Shown here: positions 5,521 to 6,427 of the stretch, one piece after another
How the letters are laid out: the number at the start of each line of letters is the position of its first letter
How positions within the stretch are numbered: position 1 is the first letter of the stretch
Origin: Chloroflexota bacterium
GTDB taxonomy: Bacteria > Chloroflexota > UBA6077 > CF-72
Direction: 5' to 3'
DNA length: 6,427 bases
Assembly (NCBI GenBank): GCA_019242065.1
Contig: JAFAWJ010000946.1
Coordinates: 1-6,427, forward strand
Program-made: the position numbers and the translations under genes
Notes under the pieces: model-generated
What the model was told of the DNA's origin: nothing
The model's input: the letters and a program-made list of their open reading frames with translations, nothing else
Database searches by the model: none

Positions 5521-6427
5521 CTAACAGAGCTGGAGACCGATGCGCGACAGCCGTTTCGACCTGCGCCGCAGCCCAAGGCCCAGCGGTGGAAACAGGAATA
5601 CCGACAGCATCCCCGCCGCGACCATCGCCGTCGCCAGCGGCGCGGATACATCGCCCACTGCCACGCCACGGTCGGTAATCGCGATGACCAGTGGCAGCTC
5701 GGTGGCGGCGAACAGGGCGAGCGGCGGACGCGCCGACGCTGGCAGCGCGCGGCCACTCACCAGGTAGGCGGGCACGCCGCGAACGACCAGGAACAGCACG
5801 GCGACCAACGGCACCAGCAGCACCGCGGCTCCGCTCTGCAGCAGTCCGCGCAGGTCGAACTGCATGCCGCTCACGATGAAGAAAATCGGGATGAGCATGC
5901 CGAAGCCAATGCCCTCGTACTTCTGCCGCAAGGACTCGACGACGGGATGGCCCGGGTCGACACGCGATACTGCCTGACCCACAACCAGCCCGGCCGCGAA
6001 CGCCCCGAGCAGAAACTCCAGCCCGAAGAATGTGGCGAGGACCACCAGCGAGACCAGCACCAGCATCGTCAGGCGCACACCTACCTGGCCGGAGGAGCCA
6101 ATCGTACGTTCGATGAGCCGGCTGACGCGGCGTGGACGCCAGCGGCGCGCGACCAGCACCGAGCCCAGCACGGCCAGAGCGAAGAGATTCAACACCAGCG
6201 CGCTGACCAGCCCACTGCGTCCTGAGAAGACGAGCGCCATCAAGGCCACCGGACCGAACTCTCCGACGGCGCCGACGGCCAGCACGTGTGTTCCGAAGGC
6301 GGAGTCCATCTCACCCGCGTCGCCCAACATCGGCAGCAGTGTGCCCAGGGCGGTCGTGGCCAGGGCCAGGCCGACATACAGGGCTGCGTGGCTGTCGCTC
6401 ATGAGCGCAAAGCCACTGGCGATGACC
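5521..6427 (-). CDS. CPA2 family cation:proton antiporter (Kef-type), 5' end outside window
   Basis: Partial C-terminal part, about 300 residues, of an integral-membrane monovalent cation:H+ antiporter (Na_H_Exchanger family). The frame is open from 6426 across the internal Met at 6402 (VIASGFALMSDSHAAL), so that Met is not the true start. Seen, numbering from that Met: ATTALGTLLP (15-24), GAVGEFGP (44-51), where Glu48 occupies the position I align with the acidic residue of the KefC QD pair, SSGQ (103-106) typical of this subfamily, LLGAFAAGLVVG (131-142), and IPIFFIVSGMQFDL (171-184). Roughly nine hydrophobic segments are visible. After the last one there is only a short basic tail (RRRSKRL...), so there is no RCK/TrkA-N regulatory domain. 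It ends with TAG 5523-5521 and is followed in the same frame by the monooxygenase gene, indicating one operon. Ion specificity (K+ or Na+) is unknown. Confidence 0.88.
   Translation of the reverse strand, partial: VIASGFALMSDSHAALYVGLALATTALGTLLPMLGDAGEMDSAFGTHVLAVGAVGEFGPVALMALVFSGRSGLVSALVLNLFALAVLGSVLVARRWRPRRVSRLIERTIGSSGQVGVRLTMLVLVSLVVLATFFGLEFLLGAFAAGLVVGQAVSRVDPGHPVVESLRQKYEGIGFGMLIPIFFIVSGMQFDLRGLLQSGAAVLLVPLVAVLFLVVRGVPAYLVSGRALPASARPPLALFAATELPLVIAITDRGVAVGDVSAPLATAMVAAGMLSVFLFPPLGLGLRRRSKRLSRIGLQLC

Noticed and set aside
1..6427. CRISPR arrays, tRNA/rRNA genes, insertion sequence ends, transposase or integrase genes
   Set aside because: I looked for regularly spaced repeats, cloverleaf-like regions and transposase motifs on both strands and saw none.

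Overview
The window is high-GC bacterial DNA with dense coding. It has a Tat-dependent lipoprotein solute-binding protein of the LipO/CUT1 type with an Ala/Pro/Ser/Gly linker, an Mca-like PIG-L amidase, a phenylacetone-monooxygenase-like flavoprotein and a CPA2 antiporter of the 'GEFGP' type. This mix suggests a Chloroflexota (or less likely actinobacterial) soil or environmental genome. That assignment is inference from protein style; the window has no taxonomic marker such as an rRNA gene.

Plus-strand block, 1-3665. The first 300 bases hold a small lipoprotein reading frame cut by an in-frame TAG, probably a pseudogene. It is followed by a NIPSNAP-family gene (360-680), whose TGA overlaps a TTG start for a 592-aa lipoprotein ABC substrate-binding protein (677-2455). 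No permease or ATPase gene accompanies it here. After about 90 bases without a gene comes a small, probably zinc-binding protein (2545-2766). Its TGA overlaps the ATG (TGATG) of an Mca/MshB-type metal-dependent amidase/deacetylase (2766-3665).

Convergent junction, 3666-3915. About 250 bases separate the plus-strand genes from the minus-strand genes. I see no convincing gene there, but there are GC-rich inverted repeats that may act as a terminator.

Minus-strand block, 6427 to 3916. A CPA2 (Kef-type) cation:proton antiporter runs in from beyond the right edge and ends with TAG. Nine bases later, in the same reading frame, a Baeyer-Villiger-type FAD monooxygenase begins with GTG. The two are almost certainly co-transcribed.

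Functionally this looks like an accessory catabolic/detoxification neighbourhood: an uptake receptor, a NIPSNAP protein, a thiol-conjugate-amidase-like enzyme, a flavin monooxygenase and an ion antiporter. I do not see a clear undescribed multi-gene system. The best leads are the small zinc-site protein coupled to the amidase, the His-to-Gln change in the monooxygenase fingerprint, and two TAG codons that each have coding sequence continuing in the same frame.
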